Assembly: GCA_016235675.1 (NCBI GenBank)
Contig: JACRJN010000021.1
Coordinates: 1-34,116 of the forward strand
Direction: 5' to 3'
Origin: Candidatus Schekmanbacteria bacterium
Lineage (GTDB): Bacteria > SZUA-182
DNA length: 34,116 nt
Part shown: positions 1 to 8,022 of the stretch, in pieces
How the letters are laid out: each line of letters begins with the position of its first letter
How positions within the stretch are numbered: position 1 is the stretch's first letter
Position numbers and translations under genes: made by a program
Notes under the pieces: generated by a model
What the model saw: the letters and a program-made list of their open reading frames with translations, nothing else
What the model was told of the DNA's origin: nothing
The model's database searches: none

Positions 1-327
1 AATCTGTTTGGTATCGCCGCTTAAAAAACTGGTAGCGTAGAAATACAGAGACCCAAAGCGTCATTGCGAGGCAGCCTTACCGCCGAAGCAATCTCAGGCG
101 CACGCATGGAGATTGCTTCGCTACCGCTCGCAATGACACTTTGGGGTTTCCCTATTGCTACGCGACCAAAAAACTTTAAGATTACCCCCCCTATGTCTTC
201 CTCTGTTTCCCCCAATTTTTCTTGCAACACAACCAGAGATTCCAATTGGTACATTTTTCAACCGCCCTTGCAAATGTCCTGTCGTTAAACTTTTTGTTGC
301 TTTTCCAGGAGAATAACTCTTGGGGGA
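1..327. other. Intergenic region, no supported gene
   Basis: Apart from the family 1 repeat I see no convincing gene. A minus-strand frame starting at 254 reads about 30 plausible residues (MYQLESLVVLQEK) and then runs straight through the repeat. It has a stop codon two codons before its ATG and no clear Shine-Dalgarno sequence. It is at best a remnant. Confidence 0.5.
29..170. repeat. Dispersed palindromic repeat, family 1, copy A
   Basis: Inverted-repeat element with conserved outer ends (GGTAGCGTAG on the left, CTACGCGACC on the right) and inner arms GTCATTGCGAG / CTCGCAATGAC around GAAGCAATCTC and GAGATTGCTTCG. The same layout recurs at 14602-14681, 16733-16852 and 17275-17415, and a solo outer end occurs at 11089-11113. 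All copies are intergenic. The element contains no gene. Confidence 0.85.
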
Positions 328-903
328 CTAATACCCAGGCTGTATAGGAATAGAAGCCGGCCAATTTATTTGGCTAATATCTTCGGCCTGTAAGCCTTTT
401 AGTTTAGCCTTGGCCAGTACAATTTCTGTGGCCGCAGATTGCTTGCTTTTAAAATGCAGGGTGAGCAAGCGGCCTGAACCAGTTACCCCCGGAGTCCCGC
501 GAAAAAGAGAAGTCCCAATGATTAGCATATTTATGGAATCGGTTGAGGCCGCCGGACTTATCATGTATACCGGCTTTTGGTTCCCGGTGGGAAGCCCCCC
601 TCGTTCCAAAAAATTCCCCTTTTTATAGGAAACATATTCTAAAATTTGCGCGTCAAACCCTAAGTTAATAACTGTTCCGAATATTGGCGCAATACCTATC
701 TTGTAAGCCAAAAAATCTATCGCCAGAGTTTGCTTGTTCAGCCAGTAGGGATAGGCAATTACTGAGTTAGGGGTGATTCCGGGAATTGTAGCCAGGGCTT
801 TTTCTATACTCTGGGTTTGCGGCTCATCCTTTATAACGATTTTTTCCTCCAGACACCCAGTCAAAGACAGGCAGACAGATAATATAATCAATATTTTTAT
901 CAT
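328..903 (-). CDS. Lipoprotein with a cohesin-like domain
   Basis: A 191-aa lipoprotein, probably membrane-anchored. The start is ATG at 903, preceded by a strong AGGAGG (913-918, minus sense). An in-frame ATG at 957 lies inside a hairpin and lacks such a site. Residues 1-17 form a lipoprotein signal ending in lipobox LTGC (Cys17). The rest, about 50-180, resembles the cohesin-type beta-sandwich of the neighbouring 704-aa protein: a strand like INLGFDAQILEYVSYKKGNF, a G-x-L-P-T turn, then GRLLTLHFK and a final AKLKG strand. Such domains bind dockerins. The gene lies 71 bp downstream of the 704-aa gene on the same strand, so co-transcription is likely. A role as surface anchor for dockerin proteins is inference. 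The alternative is a related beta-sandwich without dockerin binding. Confidence 0.75.
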   Translation of the reverse strand: MIKILIILSVCLSLTGCLEEKIVIKDEPQTQSIEKALATIPGITPNSVIAYPYWLNKQTLAIDFLAYKIGIAPIFGTVINLGFDAQILEYVSYKKGNFLERGGLPTGNQKPVYMISPAASTDSINMLIIGTSLFRGTPGVTGSGRLLTLHFKSKQSAATEIVLAKAKLKGLQAEDISQINWPASIPIQPGY

Positions 904-927
904 GTTATTTTTCCTCCTTAAATTAAG

Positions 928-960
928 GTAATAGGGGGAAGTGAATACTCCCCCCATTAC
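928..960 (-). promoter_or_regulatory. Intercistronic hairpin
   Basis: GTAATAGGGGGA (928-939) pairs with TCCCCCCATTAC (949-960), giving about 11 of 12 base pairs around a 9-nt loop. It lies between the stop of the 704-aa gene and the ribosome-binding site of the lipoprotein gene. No U-run follows directly in the minus direction, so it is more likely an mRNA stability or processing element, or a weak attenuator, than a true terminator. Confidence 0.5.
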
Positions 961-974
961 TTGTTTTGCTTAAA

Positions 975-3089
975 CTACAACTTCCTCCCAAAATCCGCCG
1001 CAAGCAGGCTTAGATCATCGCCGTCAATGGCTGGGCCGATGGTCGGGCAGGAACGGTTTAAATCGGCGCGGCAATTGTAGCGGGCATCACCGCAAGACGA
1101 GCCGAAGGCGCGGGCGAGGATGGACAAATCCCGGCCATTGACCCGGCCATCGTTGTTGAGATCGCCCAGCAGTCCGGCAATCTGGCCAGATGCAATTTCC
1201 GAGGCGTCGCTGATACAGGTATCCCCGCTTTTGGCCACGATTTTGTAGTAATAATCCAGGGTGGGCAGGATGCAGGCGCTATCGGAATAACTTGTCCCAT
1301 TGGTAGTGGCAATCTTCATTAGGTCGCTGTTGGTGTTGCCGCGGTGAATCTCGTATTCACCGGCGCCGCTGACTATCCCCCATCCCAGGTCAATTTGATC
1401 ATGAGTGCCAGGATCAGAGATTATGGGAGCGGCGGGCGTGCCCAGTTTCACGGTAATTGTGCCGCCGTTCCATGTAGCACTGATTTCCCCGTCCTGCACC
1501 GGGGTTTCCAGCACCGCTTCGGTAAAGGAGATGGCGGAACTGGAGCAGTAATCCCCCACTACCTTAAAGCAGACCGTGGCCAGATTTCCCGCACCGGATA
1601 TACCGGAGACATCCCCCAGGCGGGAGATGCCCACAATCAGTTTGCCAGAGGCGGGATCGTCCGTTGCCAACAGGGAGGTGGGTTGTCCATCCTGGTTCAG
1701 GAAGTTGCCTTCCGTCACCGGGTCGCTGAATTGCAGTACCGCCGGGTCATAGGTCAAATCGAAGCTGGCGGCGTATAAATCGCTGACATCGGCTACGTTT
1801 ACCTGGACGCAGACTGTGTCGCTTTGTTGGGGGGTGGGGTTTCCAATGGCGGGGGTTATTACAACCGCTGATGCTGTTCCAATTTCCCCCTTGGTGTAGT
1901 AAGCCTCACCGTCACTATCCATCCCCTCTGTCCAAACAATATGGATGTCGCCGGAATTGTCTGCCAACAAGTTGGGATAATAGCTATAAGCGTTGTCAGA
2001 AGTCAGTCTGGTGTCATCTACCAAGGTATTGCCATTATTGTCCAGTTTGGTATAGTAAATCTCATAATTGCCATCCCGGGTGTCAGCCCAGACGACATGG
2101 ATATTGTTATGGTTGTCTACGTTTAAATTGATTGCCCAAGCATCCCCGCTGGAATAAGTCAGCCTGGCATCATCTACCAGGGTATTGCCGTTATTGTCCA
2201 GTTTAGTGTAATAAACCTCCTGGTTACCATCACGATCATCATACCAAGCTATATGGACGTTACCGGAACTATCCACCCCCAGTTTTGGCTCATCACTTAG
2301 AGAACTGGTAAAAGTCAATCTTGTATCATCCACCAGGGTATTGCCGTTATTGTCCAGTTTAGTGTAATAAATCTCTCTATTACCATCACGCTGCTCCCTC
2401 CAAGTGATATGGACATTGTCAAAATCATCCATCCCCAATTCAGGTGTTTCACTCCATGCGCTGTCATAAGTCAGCCTGGTATCGTCTATCAGGGTATTAC
2501 CATTATTGTCCAGCTTGGTGTAATAAATCTCAGGGTTGCCATCCCGCCAGTCCTCCCAGGTAATATGAATATTGTCAGAGATGTCTATCCCTAGACTGGG
2601 TGAATAGCTCTGAGCCCAGGCTGAAGTCAATCTGGTATCATCTACCAGGGTATTGCCGTTGTTATCCAACTTAGTGTAATAAATTTCCCAGTCACTATCC
2701 CGATAATCAGTCCAGGCGATATGGATATTGCCGAGGCTATCCACCCCTAGGCTGGGCGCTAGGCTTTTAACGATACCATAACTACTGCCGCCATAGGTCA
2801 GCCTGGTATCATCTACCAATGTATTGCCATTGTTATCCAACTTGGTATAGTAAATTTCGCCGGTGCCATGCCGATAATCATGCCAGGCGATATGGATATT
2901 GCCAAAACCGTCCACCGCTACACCGGAAATCTGGCTATCCCCAATGGCGGAGGTCAGCCTGGTAGCGCCCACTACAGTTTGCCATTCCTCCGCGGCTGCA
3001 CTTAGGCAGGGAGTTAACAGTAACATTGCCAGAACCATAGTAAATACAACTGACAGTATCTGTTTACCGAAACATGTTATGCTTCTCAT
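975..3089 (-). CDS. Secreted beta-propeller / cohesin / FN3 / dockerin protein
   Basis: A 704-aa secreted modular protein. The signal peptide is about residues 1-32 (hydrophobic VVFTMVLAMLLLTPCLSAAA). Residues about 40-395 hold seven blades of about 52 aa with the pattern GNIHIAWxDxRDGxxEIYYT. Six copies of KLDNNGNTLVDDTRLT link them, and the N-terminal TRLT strand probably closes the ring. A cohesin-like domain follows (about 403-547; VCVQVNVADVSDLYAASFDL...AGNLATVCFKV), then an FN3-like domain (about 550-633) and a dockerin (about 641-704). The first dockerin Ca loop, DLNNDGRVNGRD, is canonical; the second, from DLNRSC, carries an insertion. The start has GGAGG upstream. Cohesin and dockerin on one chain suggest an adaptor or scaffold. 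It is the likely operon partner of the downstream cohesin lipoprotein. The ligand of the propeller is unknown. Confidence 0.85.
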   Translation of the reverse strand: MRSITCFGKQILSVVFTMVLAMLLLTPCLSAAAEEWQTVVGATRLTSAIGDSQISGVAVDGFGNIHIAWHDYRHGTGEIYYTKLDNNGNTLVDDTRLTYGGSSYGIVKSLAPSLGVDSLGNIHIAWTDYRDSDWEIYYTKLDNNGNTLVDDTRLTSAWAQSYSPSLGIDISDNIHITWEDWRDGNPEIYYTKLDNNGNTLIDDTRLTYDSAWSETPELGMDDFDNVHITWREQRDGNREIYYTKLDNNGNTLVDDTRLTFTSSLSDEPKLGVDSSGNVHIAWYDDRDGNQEVYYTKLDNNGNTLVDDARLTYSSGDAWAINLNVDNHNNIHVVWADTRDGNYEIYYTKLDNNGNTLVDDTRLTSDNAYSYYPNLLADNSGDIHIVWTEGMDSDGEAYYTKGEIGTASAVVITPAIGNPTPQQSDTVCVQVNVADVSDLYAASFDLTYDPAVLQFSDPVTEGNFLNQDGQPTSLLATDDPASGKLIVGISRLGDVSGISGAGNLATVCFKVVGDYCSSSAISFTEAVLETPVQDGEISATWNGGTITVKLGTPAAPIISDPGTHDQIDLGWGIVSGAGEYEIHRGNTNSDLMKIATTNGTSYSDSACILPTLDYYYKIVAKSGDTCISDASEIASGQIAGLLGDLNNDGRVNGRDLSILARAFGSSCGDARYNCRADLNRSCPTIGPAIDGDDLSLLAADFGRKL

Positions 3090-3159
3090 TATTTATCCCT
3101 CCTTGTTTTCACAGAGACAAGTTTTACAAAGATTTCGTTATTAAGAGACTACAAACCAA

Positions 3160-3342
3160 CTACACCCTGCTCACCTCCAATCTCTGACGGATTAAATGTT
3201 CCTGTTCCAGCACACTAACGATACGGGTCACCTCCTTTTCTATTGGTTGATAAAGCCGGGTGCCATAGACTAAAATCAGGATGTCGTTGAGTGGGTTGAG
3301 GACTTTGTCCTCCAGTTGGGAAATATTGATTTTGCGCCACAT
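3160..3342 (-). CDS. Small hypothetical protein
   Basis: I do not recognise this 60-aa protein. It is supported by a strong ribosome-binding site (GGGGAGGTG, 6-7 nt before the ATG at 3342) and by its position 70 bp upstream of the 704-aa gene on the same strand. The sequence is charged with an amphipathic second half (PIEKEVTRIVSVLEQEHLI). It has no signal peptide, cysteines or membrane segment. It may be a short helical, possibly dimeric, cytoplasmic protein. It could be spurious, because the leader upstream carries a second GGGGAG-ATG in another frame. Confidence 0.45.
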   Translation of the reverse strand: MWRKINISQLEDKVLNPLNDILILVYGTRLYQPIEKEVTRIVSVLEQEHLIRQRLEVSRV

Positions 3343-3429
3343 TTGACACCTCCCCTTGAATGCTCTGCATTCGATCTCCCCTTATTGCTATTTATTAATA
3401 CGAAAAATCTGCGGATTTTCTTCCCTGCA

Positions 3430-3486
3430 AATGTAGTTGCCCAATTCATTGGGCAGAAAGAACCTGATAAATCAGGTAACTACATT
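3430..3486. repeat. Three-way-junction inverted repeat
   Basis: The outer arms AATGTAGTT (3430-3438) and AACTACATT (3478-3486) are perfectly complementary. They enclose two perfect 7-bp hairpins with 2-nt loops: GCCCAATTCATTGGGC (3439-3454) and ACCTGATAAATCAGGT (3462-3477). Single-stranded DNA or RNA would fold into a compact junction. It sits between the truncated gene at 3551 and the 60-aa gene. The rest of 3343-3550 is AT-rich with nothing else recognisable. Confidence 0.75.
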
Positions 3487-3550
3487 TTAAAACGCAACTT
3501 AGTATGAGACGGGCTATCAGGTTTGATGACGGAAGAGGTTTGAAGTCCCT

Positions 3551-4174
3551 TTACGAGGGGTATGACCGGTTAAAGGCGTTTTCATCCTTCCGATATGCGA
3601 TTCCCTTTTTGTCCATCGCCAACCGGATTACGTTGTGTCCGTTGAAGTAAAACTCGGGCTGGAAGGGAAAGTAGCTGGACAGTTTCAGGTAACACGGTCC
3701 GCCTAAAAGCTGGTCGTGAAAGTAGATGTAGTAGTGTTTGACTATTTTGCGGCATTTGTACATCTTGTCCCATGGCTTGCCCGAACCGGCGGTCAATTCA
3801 CGGGTGGCGTAGCTGGAGGAGGATTCCATATCGGCAATGATGCAGTAAGTGTGGTTGTTTTTCTTATTGATTTTCGAGGCATAATGCTGTTCCACGTATC
3901 TCAGCTTATCGCCGTTTGTGCCGCCATCCACCGAGGGCCACCAGAGGATGGGGATGTTGAGTGCTTTTGCGGTTTTCTCTATGTGGGAGTTGAGTTGGTC
4001 GGTGAAGATGCGCATTACTCTGTTGGTGTGCCGGTTGAATCCCTGTTTGCGCAGAAAGTTAATCAGGTTGGCCGGCGAGAACATCCATAAAATGTAGCCT
4101 CGGAGTATCACCCGGTCGTAACTGGTGTAATTTGTCTTGATATTTGGGGAAAATGCTGCTAAAAATGTATTCAT
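3551..4174 (-). pseudogene. Truncated member of an 'FDRVILRGY' hypothetical family
   Basis: A 207-aa reading frame with YDRVILRGYILWMFSP near the N-terminus, then a helical stretch, LYFHDQLLGGPCYLKL, SYFPFQPEFYFNGHNVIR and GIAYRKDENAF. From memory this order matches the N-terminal half of a widespread uncharacterised bacterial family of about 400-500 aa (DRV.RGY, then YF.FIDR.FG, WFPF..Q.YLNGH, GI.YR..DNAF). Here the frame stops ten residues after the DENAF motif, and no continuation is seen in the roughly 60 bp beyond. It is therefore likely a 3'-truncated remnant. No good Shine-Dalgarno precedes the ATG, and a GGCGGAA/TTCCGCC hairpin (4181-4196) lies there instead. Function unknown. It could instead be a short intact variant. 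Confidence 0.6.
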
Positions 4175-4472
4175 CGGGTGGCGGAAGTTTCCGCCAATTG
4201 CGGCGGTGAATTGTTGGCGTTTATTAACGTCCTATTTTAAGCGGAGCCACCCGCTTTTTGCTATTCCCAAACGTCATACTTGTTCTGCTTTTTTGCCACT
4301 ACCGCATCTTCCCACTATTGCCATTCTTTGAACTTTAGTTCGGTAAATATTTACGCATGGGCTGGAACTCCAAAATCTGTTATATTGACGTATTGCTCAA
4401 TTGTCATTATATAACAAAAAGTTGTGAACGTCTAGCCCTGTTTTATGAATAATTCGGGTTAGATGTGTATCA
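4175..4472. other. Intergenic region, no gene seen
   Basis: Spacer of about 300 bp between the truncated gene and the end of cobQ. Near 4176-4206 it has a short palindrome around GGCGGAAGTTTCCGCC. Otherwise it is AT-rich. I see no terminator with a clear stem and U-run after cobQ, and no convincing gene. Confidence 0.5.
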
Positions 4473-5990
4473 TTAAATAATTTTGTTAAGAATAGCATAA
4501 AGCAGACGCATATCCAAACTATCCCGAACGATTTTAGCCAAACGGTCATATGCCTCCTGCCTTTTCTGATAAACCGCAAGCTGGGCTTGATCATCCAAAA
4601 CTGGCTTGCCTCGCCCTTGGCGCACAAAATTAAGATAAGAGCGCCGATAAGCGTCATTGTCGAAAAGACCGTGCAGATACGTACCCATGATACGGTAATT
4701 CAGAATGCCAGCTCCGTCCGGATGCTTATCTCCATCTCGTTCCACGACAAAAATCGGGAAACATTGACCGGAGATTTGACTGCGCCCCATGTGAATTTCA
4801 TAACCGGTGACCGTTCCCTGGTAAAAGGGCAGATTCAGCGATTGCGCCGTCACTTGTGCAGTGACTTTATCTTCGGCAAAGCAAGTGACCACCGGTAACA
4901 GTCCCAACCCAGCGATTTCTCCGCAGGTCGATTCAACCCCCGCAGGGTCTAAAATCTTTTCCCCCAGCATTTGATAACCGCCGCAGATACCCAGGATAAA
5001 AATGCCCTCACGGGCGTAGCGTTCAATCTGTTGAGTATAGCCCATCTCCTGAAGATAGCGAAAATCGGCGCTGGTATTTTTCGTGCCCGGCAAAATTATC
5101 AAATCAGGCCAGTCAAAAGATTCTCCCGGTTTTAGATACCTAAGCTCCACCCCCTCCTCTTTTTCCAGGGGATCGAAATCGGTAAAATTGGAAAGATGCG
5201 GCAGGGTAGGAATCTGAACGCGCAACAACGCAGGCTGTGATTTATGGCCGCGGTTGATCCGATCAATCGGCAGACTGTCTTCCTCTTGTATGCCGATGTC
5301 ACGAATATAAGGGGTAACCCCTAACAGCGGACGTCCCACCCGCCCCGTTAGAAAATCCAAACCGGGGCGCAAAATATTGACATCCCCGCGGAATTTATTG
5401 ATATGCAGGGCTTTAACCTGTTCCCGTTCCACAGGAGTCAGCAATTCCCAGGTGCCGATCAGTGAGGCGAAAACACCGCCCTTGTCGATGTCGCCGGTGA
5501 TAATTACCGGAGCGTCAGCCAGTTGTGCCATGCGCATGTTGACAATATCGTGTTCTTTGAGATTGATTTCCGCCGGACTGCCTGCTCCCTCGATAACGAT
5601 AACATCGTAGTTGTCGGCTAATTGCCGGTAGGCGGCGATAGCTTCCTTCTCCAACCGCTTTTTGTGGGTATGATATTCGATAGCGCTCATGTTGGTTGAC
5701 ACCCTGCCGTTGACGATTACTTGAGCGCCTAAATCGCTGGTGGGTTTGAGCAGGATGGGATTCATCAGGGTGGAGGGCGCAATCCCAGCGGCCTCGGCCT
5801 GTACCGCCTGAGCGCGGCCGATCTCCCCCCCGGCAGCGGTAACGAAGGAGTTGAGCGCCATATTCTGGGATTTGAAGGGCGCCACCCGGTAACCGTCCTG
5901 GGCAAAAATCCGGCAGAGAGCGGTAACCAGAACGCTTTTGCCCACATGGGAAGCGGTGCCTTGAATCATGATTGGTTTGGCGAAGGGCAT
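4473..5990 (-). CDS. cobQ: Cobyric acid synthase CobQ
   Basis: Glutamine-dependent amidotransferase that converts adenosylcobyrinic acid a,c-diamide to cobyric acid using ATP and glutamine in the cytoplasm. The 505-aa length fits the family. The N-terminal P-loop-type synthetase domain opens with IQGTASHVGKS (about 9-19), then PFKSQNMALNS and VIVIEGAGSPAEINL. The C-terminal glutaminase domain has the nucleophile in ILGICGGYQMLG (Cys336) and the catalytic His in YLHGLFDN (His440). I prefer ATG at 5990, with AAAAGG 6 nt upstream, over a TTG two codons earlier. cobD lies just upstream on the same strand; a long hairpin repeat separates them. No cobalamin riboswitch is visible. Confidence 0.97.
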   Translation of the reverse strand: MPFAKPIMIQGTASHVGKSVLVTALCRIFAQDGYRVAPFKSQNMALNSFVTAAGGEIGRAQAVQAEAAGIAPSTLMNPILLKPTSDLGAQVIVNGRVSTNMSAIEYHTHKKRLEKEAIAAYRQLADNYDVIVIEGAGSPAEINLKEHDIVNMRMAQLADAPVIITGDIDKGGVFASLIGTWELLTPVEREQVKALHINKFRGDVNILRPGLDFLTGRVGRPLLGVTPYIRDIGIQEEDSLPIDRINRGHKSQPALLRVQIPTLPHLSNFTDFDPLEKEEGVELRYLKPGESFDWPDLIILPGTKNTSADFRYLQEMGYTQQIERYAREGIFILGICGGYQMLGEKILDPAGVESTCGEIAGLGLLPVVTCFAEDKVTAQVTAQSLNLPFYQGTVTGYEIHMGRSQISGQCFPIFVVERDGDKHPDGAGILNYRIMGTYLHGLFDNDAYRRSYLNFVRQGRGKPVLDDQAQLAVYQKRQEAYDRLAKIVRDSLDMRLLYAILNKII

Positions 5991-6022
5991 AATCAACCTT
6001 TTGAAAGATGCAGGCGGAGAAT

Positions 6023-6114
6023 TTTACCACAAAGCTCACGAAGATCACGAAGAAGATCAATTCTTAATTCTTAACCTCTTATTTCTTCGTGATCTTGGTG
6101 TGCTTTGTGGTAAA
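6023..6114. repeat. Long inverted repeat upstream of cobQ
   Basis: The arms TTTACCACAAAGCTCACGAA... (6023-6054) and ...TGTGCTTTGTGGTAAA (6083-6114) match at about 30 of 32 positions around an AT-rich centre. It is similar in style (CCACA ... TGTGG ends, CACGGAA/CACGAAG cores) to the repeat at 7225-7314. Likely a dispersed intergenic element; it would form a long RNA hairpin between cobD and cobQ. Confidence 0.8.
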
Positions 6115-6122
6115 GAAATAAA

Positions 6123-7193
6123 TTACAATGAATTGAGTACGGCCAGCAAGGCTTGATTCTCATAAGGCGTGCGCACCGCCAGGCGGAAATGCTGATCAGT
6201 CAGACCGCGGAAATTGGTACAGTTGCGGATTAAAAATCCCCGCCGGATTAAATCCATCTGCAGCTTATCCGCGGTTAACCCGGATTTGGTAATTTTCACC
6301 ATATGATAATTGGCGGCCGAAGGATACGGGGCAAACCAGGGATGTTGCGACAATGCCCGATATATTAATTCACGTTGTGCCGATACCAGCTTGCGGGTAC
6401 TCTCTTCATAATCGTCCAGCGTCAGAATGGCTTCCCCCGCCGTTTGTGACAAGTAGTTTACGCTCCAGGGAGGCTGTAGCTTTTTCAAGGATTGGATGAT
6501 TTGAGAATTCCCTGCAACATAGCCTAGGCGCAATCCGGGAATGGCGTAAAATTTAGTAATGGAACGCAGTACCAATAAATGGGGGTTTCCCCTGACCTGG
6601 GAGATTAATGTTAAAGCCCGGCTATCTTCCACAAATTCCAGGAAAGCCTCGTCCAGTACCAAAAGAAAATCATATTCTTGCGCTTGTTCCAATAGATAAA
6701 GCAATTGATCCTTCGGCAGCAAATTCCCCGCCGGGTTGCCGGGATTGGCGATGAACAAGCATCCCATTTTTTTGCCGTGTTCCTTGAACAATCCCTTCCA
6801 ATCACAAGCAAAACCGTTATCGATCTCCATCGGCCAGAAAATGACCGCACGCCGGGCGGCAATACAGGCCCTTTCGTACTCGCTGAAAGCCGGTGTAACC
6901 ACCACACCGCAGCCGCTGCCGGACAGGTGCGGAATCAGATAGATAATTTCCGTGGAACCGTTGCCGACTAAAATATTTTCCGGGAATAAACCACAACCTG
7001 CGGCAAGCATTTCCTCCAGCCGACAAGGTTTTTCCGGCGGATATTCTTCGATCAGGTTAATATTGGAACACACAGCCTCGATCAACTGAGGCGGCGGTCC
7101 CAGCGGGTTGAGATTGACGGAAAAATCGATCAGTTGCGTTAAATGGTATTCTTCCATAATCCGGCGGCGATTCCCGCCGTGAAGGTCTGGCAT
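6123..7193 (-). CDS. cobD: Threonine-phosphate decarboxylase CobD (PLP enzyme)
   Basis: PLP-dependent fold-type I enzyme of the histidinol-phosphate aminotransferase family. By context it is probably L-threonine-O-3-phosphate decarboxylase, which makes the aminopropanol phosphate arm of cobalamin. Start ATG at 7193 (MPDLHGGNRRR) is preceded by AAAGGG, giving 356 aa, close to known CobD. The frame stays open for 53 further codons upstream, but that part reads through a hairpin repeat. Motifs include FSVNLNPLGPP (about 24-34), ANPGNPAG (149-156), DEAFLEF (181-187) and the PLP lysine in SITKFYAIPGLRLGY (Lys214). An alternative is HisC; the neighbouring cobQ and the HGGN start favour CobD. Confidence 0.88.
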   Translation of the reverse strand: MPDLHGGNRRRIMEEYHLTQLIDFSVNLNPLGPPPQLIEAVCSNINLIEEYPPEKPCRLEEMLAAGCGLFPENILVGNGSTEIIYLIPHLSGSGCGVVVTPAFSEYERACIAARRAVIFWPMEIDNGFACDWKGLFKEHGKKMGCLFIANPGNPAGNLLPKDQLLYLLEQAQEYDFLLVLDEAFLEFVEDSRALTLISQVRGNPHLLVLRSITKFYAIPGLRLGYVAGNSQIIQSLKKLQPPWSVNYLSQTAGEAILTLDDYEESTRKLVSAQRELIYRALSQHPWFAPYPSAANYHMVKITKSGLTADKLQMDLIRRGFLIRNCTNFRGLTDQHFRLAVRTPYENQALLAVLNSL

Positions 7194-7224
7194 TTGATTT
7201 TTCCCTTTATCAGAAACAATAAAA

Positions 7225-7314
7225 ACCACGGAAACACTGAATAAACGAAACACGGAAAAGAAGTTAGGATTGGCTTCTCTTTTCTGTGTTTCCATAATTC
7301 CGTGCTTCTGTGGT
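7225..7314. repeat. Long inverted repeat upstream of cobD
   Basis: The left arm begins ACCACGGAAACACTGAATAA (7225) and the right arm ends GCTTCTGTGGT (7314). Arms of about 39-41 bp pair with several mismatches around a short centre. Related in style to 6023-6114. It overlaps the upstream in-frame extension of cobD, which argues against that extension being coding. Confidence 0.75.
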
Positions 7315-7462
7315 AAAAATCTTTTACCCGGTAAGTTTAACACGTAAGCCAAAATATAACAATAGCAATAAACTTAAGCCCTTTGTAAATAATAAATTTT
7401 GTGTTATTCTATAAGAGTATAAGAATTTTATGTATCGTTTATAAAGCTATAGGAGAATCGTT

Positions 7463-7747
7463 ATGTCTTCAGTTAAAATTGGGGAAAGGCATCAAATAAC
7501 TATTCCCATAGATATTTTTAAAAAGTTCCGGCTAAAAGCAGGTGATTCTTTAGAGGTAATGGGCAAAGACAACGCGATAATTTTTTTCCCTAAAGGTATT
7601 TCCCCCGATCAATCATGGTTTTTTACTAAAGAATGGCAAGCAAAAGAGGCGCAGGCCGATAAAGATATTGCCAAGGGCAGGCTTTCTAAAGTATACGATA
7701 ATATAGATGAAATGCTGGACGATTTAGATGCTCAAAACCATGATTAA
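7463..7747 (+). CDS. AbrB/MazE-type antitoxin
   Basis: A 94-aa protein with an N-terminal AbrB/SpoVT-like swapped-hairpin DNA-binding domain: VKIGERHQITIPIDIFKKFR, then LKAGDSLEVMGKDNAIIF (about 4-44). An acidic, helical C-terminal tail (DIAKGRLSKVYDNIDEMLDD) is typical of the part that wraps the toxin. AGGAG lies 7 nt before the ATG. The gene overlaps the downstream RelE-like toxin. By family habit it should neutralise the toxin and autorepress the operon; the spacer 7353-7462 is the place to look for the operator. Confidence 0.85.
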   Translation: MSSVKIGERHQITIPIDIFKKFRLKAGDSLEVMGKDNAIIFFPKGISPDQSWFFTKEWQAKEAQADKDIAKGRLSKVYDNIDEMLDDLDAQNHD

Positions 7748-8000
7748 ATTACAATGGACTCTTTCTTTTAAAAAAGATTATCAAGATTTAGCGGAAAATA
7801 TTAAAGAACAAGCCAAAAAACAATTTCGATTATTATCTGAAAACCCCCGCCATCCTTCTTTAAGGGTTAAAAAAATGGCCGGAACGGTTAATATTTGGGA
7901 GGCCAGGATAACCAAGGGATATAGGTTAACTTTTCAGATTGAAGGCGAGGTTTTCTTACTTAGAAGAATCGGTGGGCACGATATTTTAAAGAAACCTTAA
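7728..8000 (+). CDS. RelE/YafQ-like toxin
   Basis: A 90-aa (or 86-aa) protein of the RelE/ParE superfamily. It has FKKDYQDLAENIKEQAKKQF, then NPRHPSLRVKKM, IWEARITKGYRLTFQIEG and the final strand VFLLRRIGGHDIL. The last His-Asp and the basic Arg/Lys residues are the usual positions of mRNA-cleavage chemistry in RelE toxins. It overlaps the antitoxin by 20 nt (ATG 7728) or 8 nt (ATG 7740); neither start has a strong Shine-Dalgarno, which suggests translational coupling. A ribosome-dependent endoribonuclease is the likely activity; ParE-like gyrase poisoning is less likely. Confidence 0.82.
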   Translation: MLKTMIKLQWTLSFKKDYQDLAENIKEQAKKQFRLLSENPRHPSLRVKKMAGTVNIWEARITKGYRLTFQIEGEVFLLRRIGGHDILKKP

Positions 8001-8022
8001 GACTATCCGGCAAGGGAAAATC

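Noticed and set aside
21-254. 77-codon minus-strand frame at the window start
   Set aside because: Most of it reads through a dispersed repeat, a stop lies two codons upstream of the ATG, and no ribosome-binding site is evident.
1905-2990. CRISPR array
   Set aside because: The regular repeats are in frame and encode propeller blades of a secreted protein.
7194-7462. Cobalamin riboswitch upstream of cobD
   Set aside because: I found no B12-box-like sequence. The structure present is a dispersed inverted repeat.
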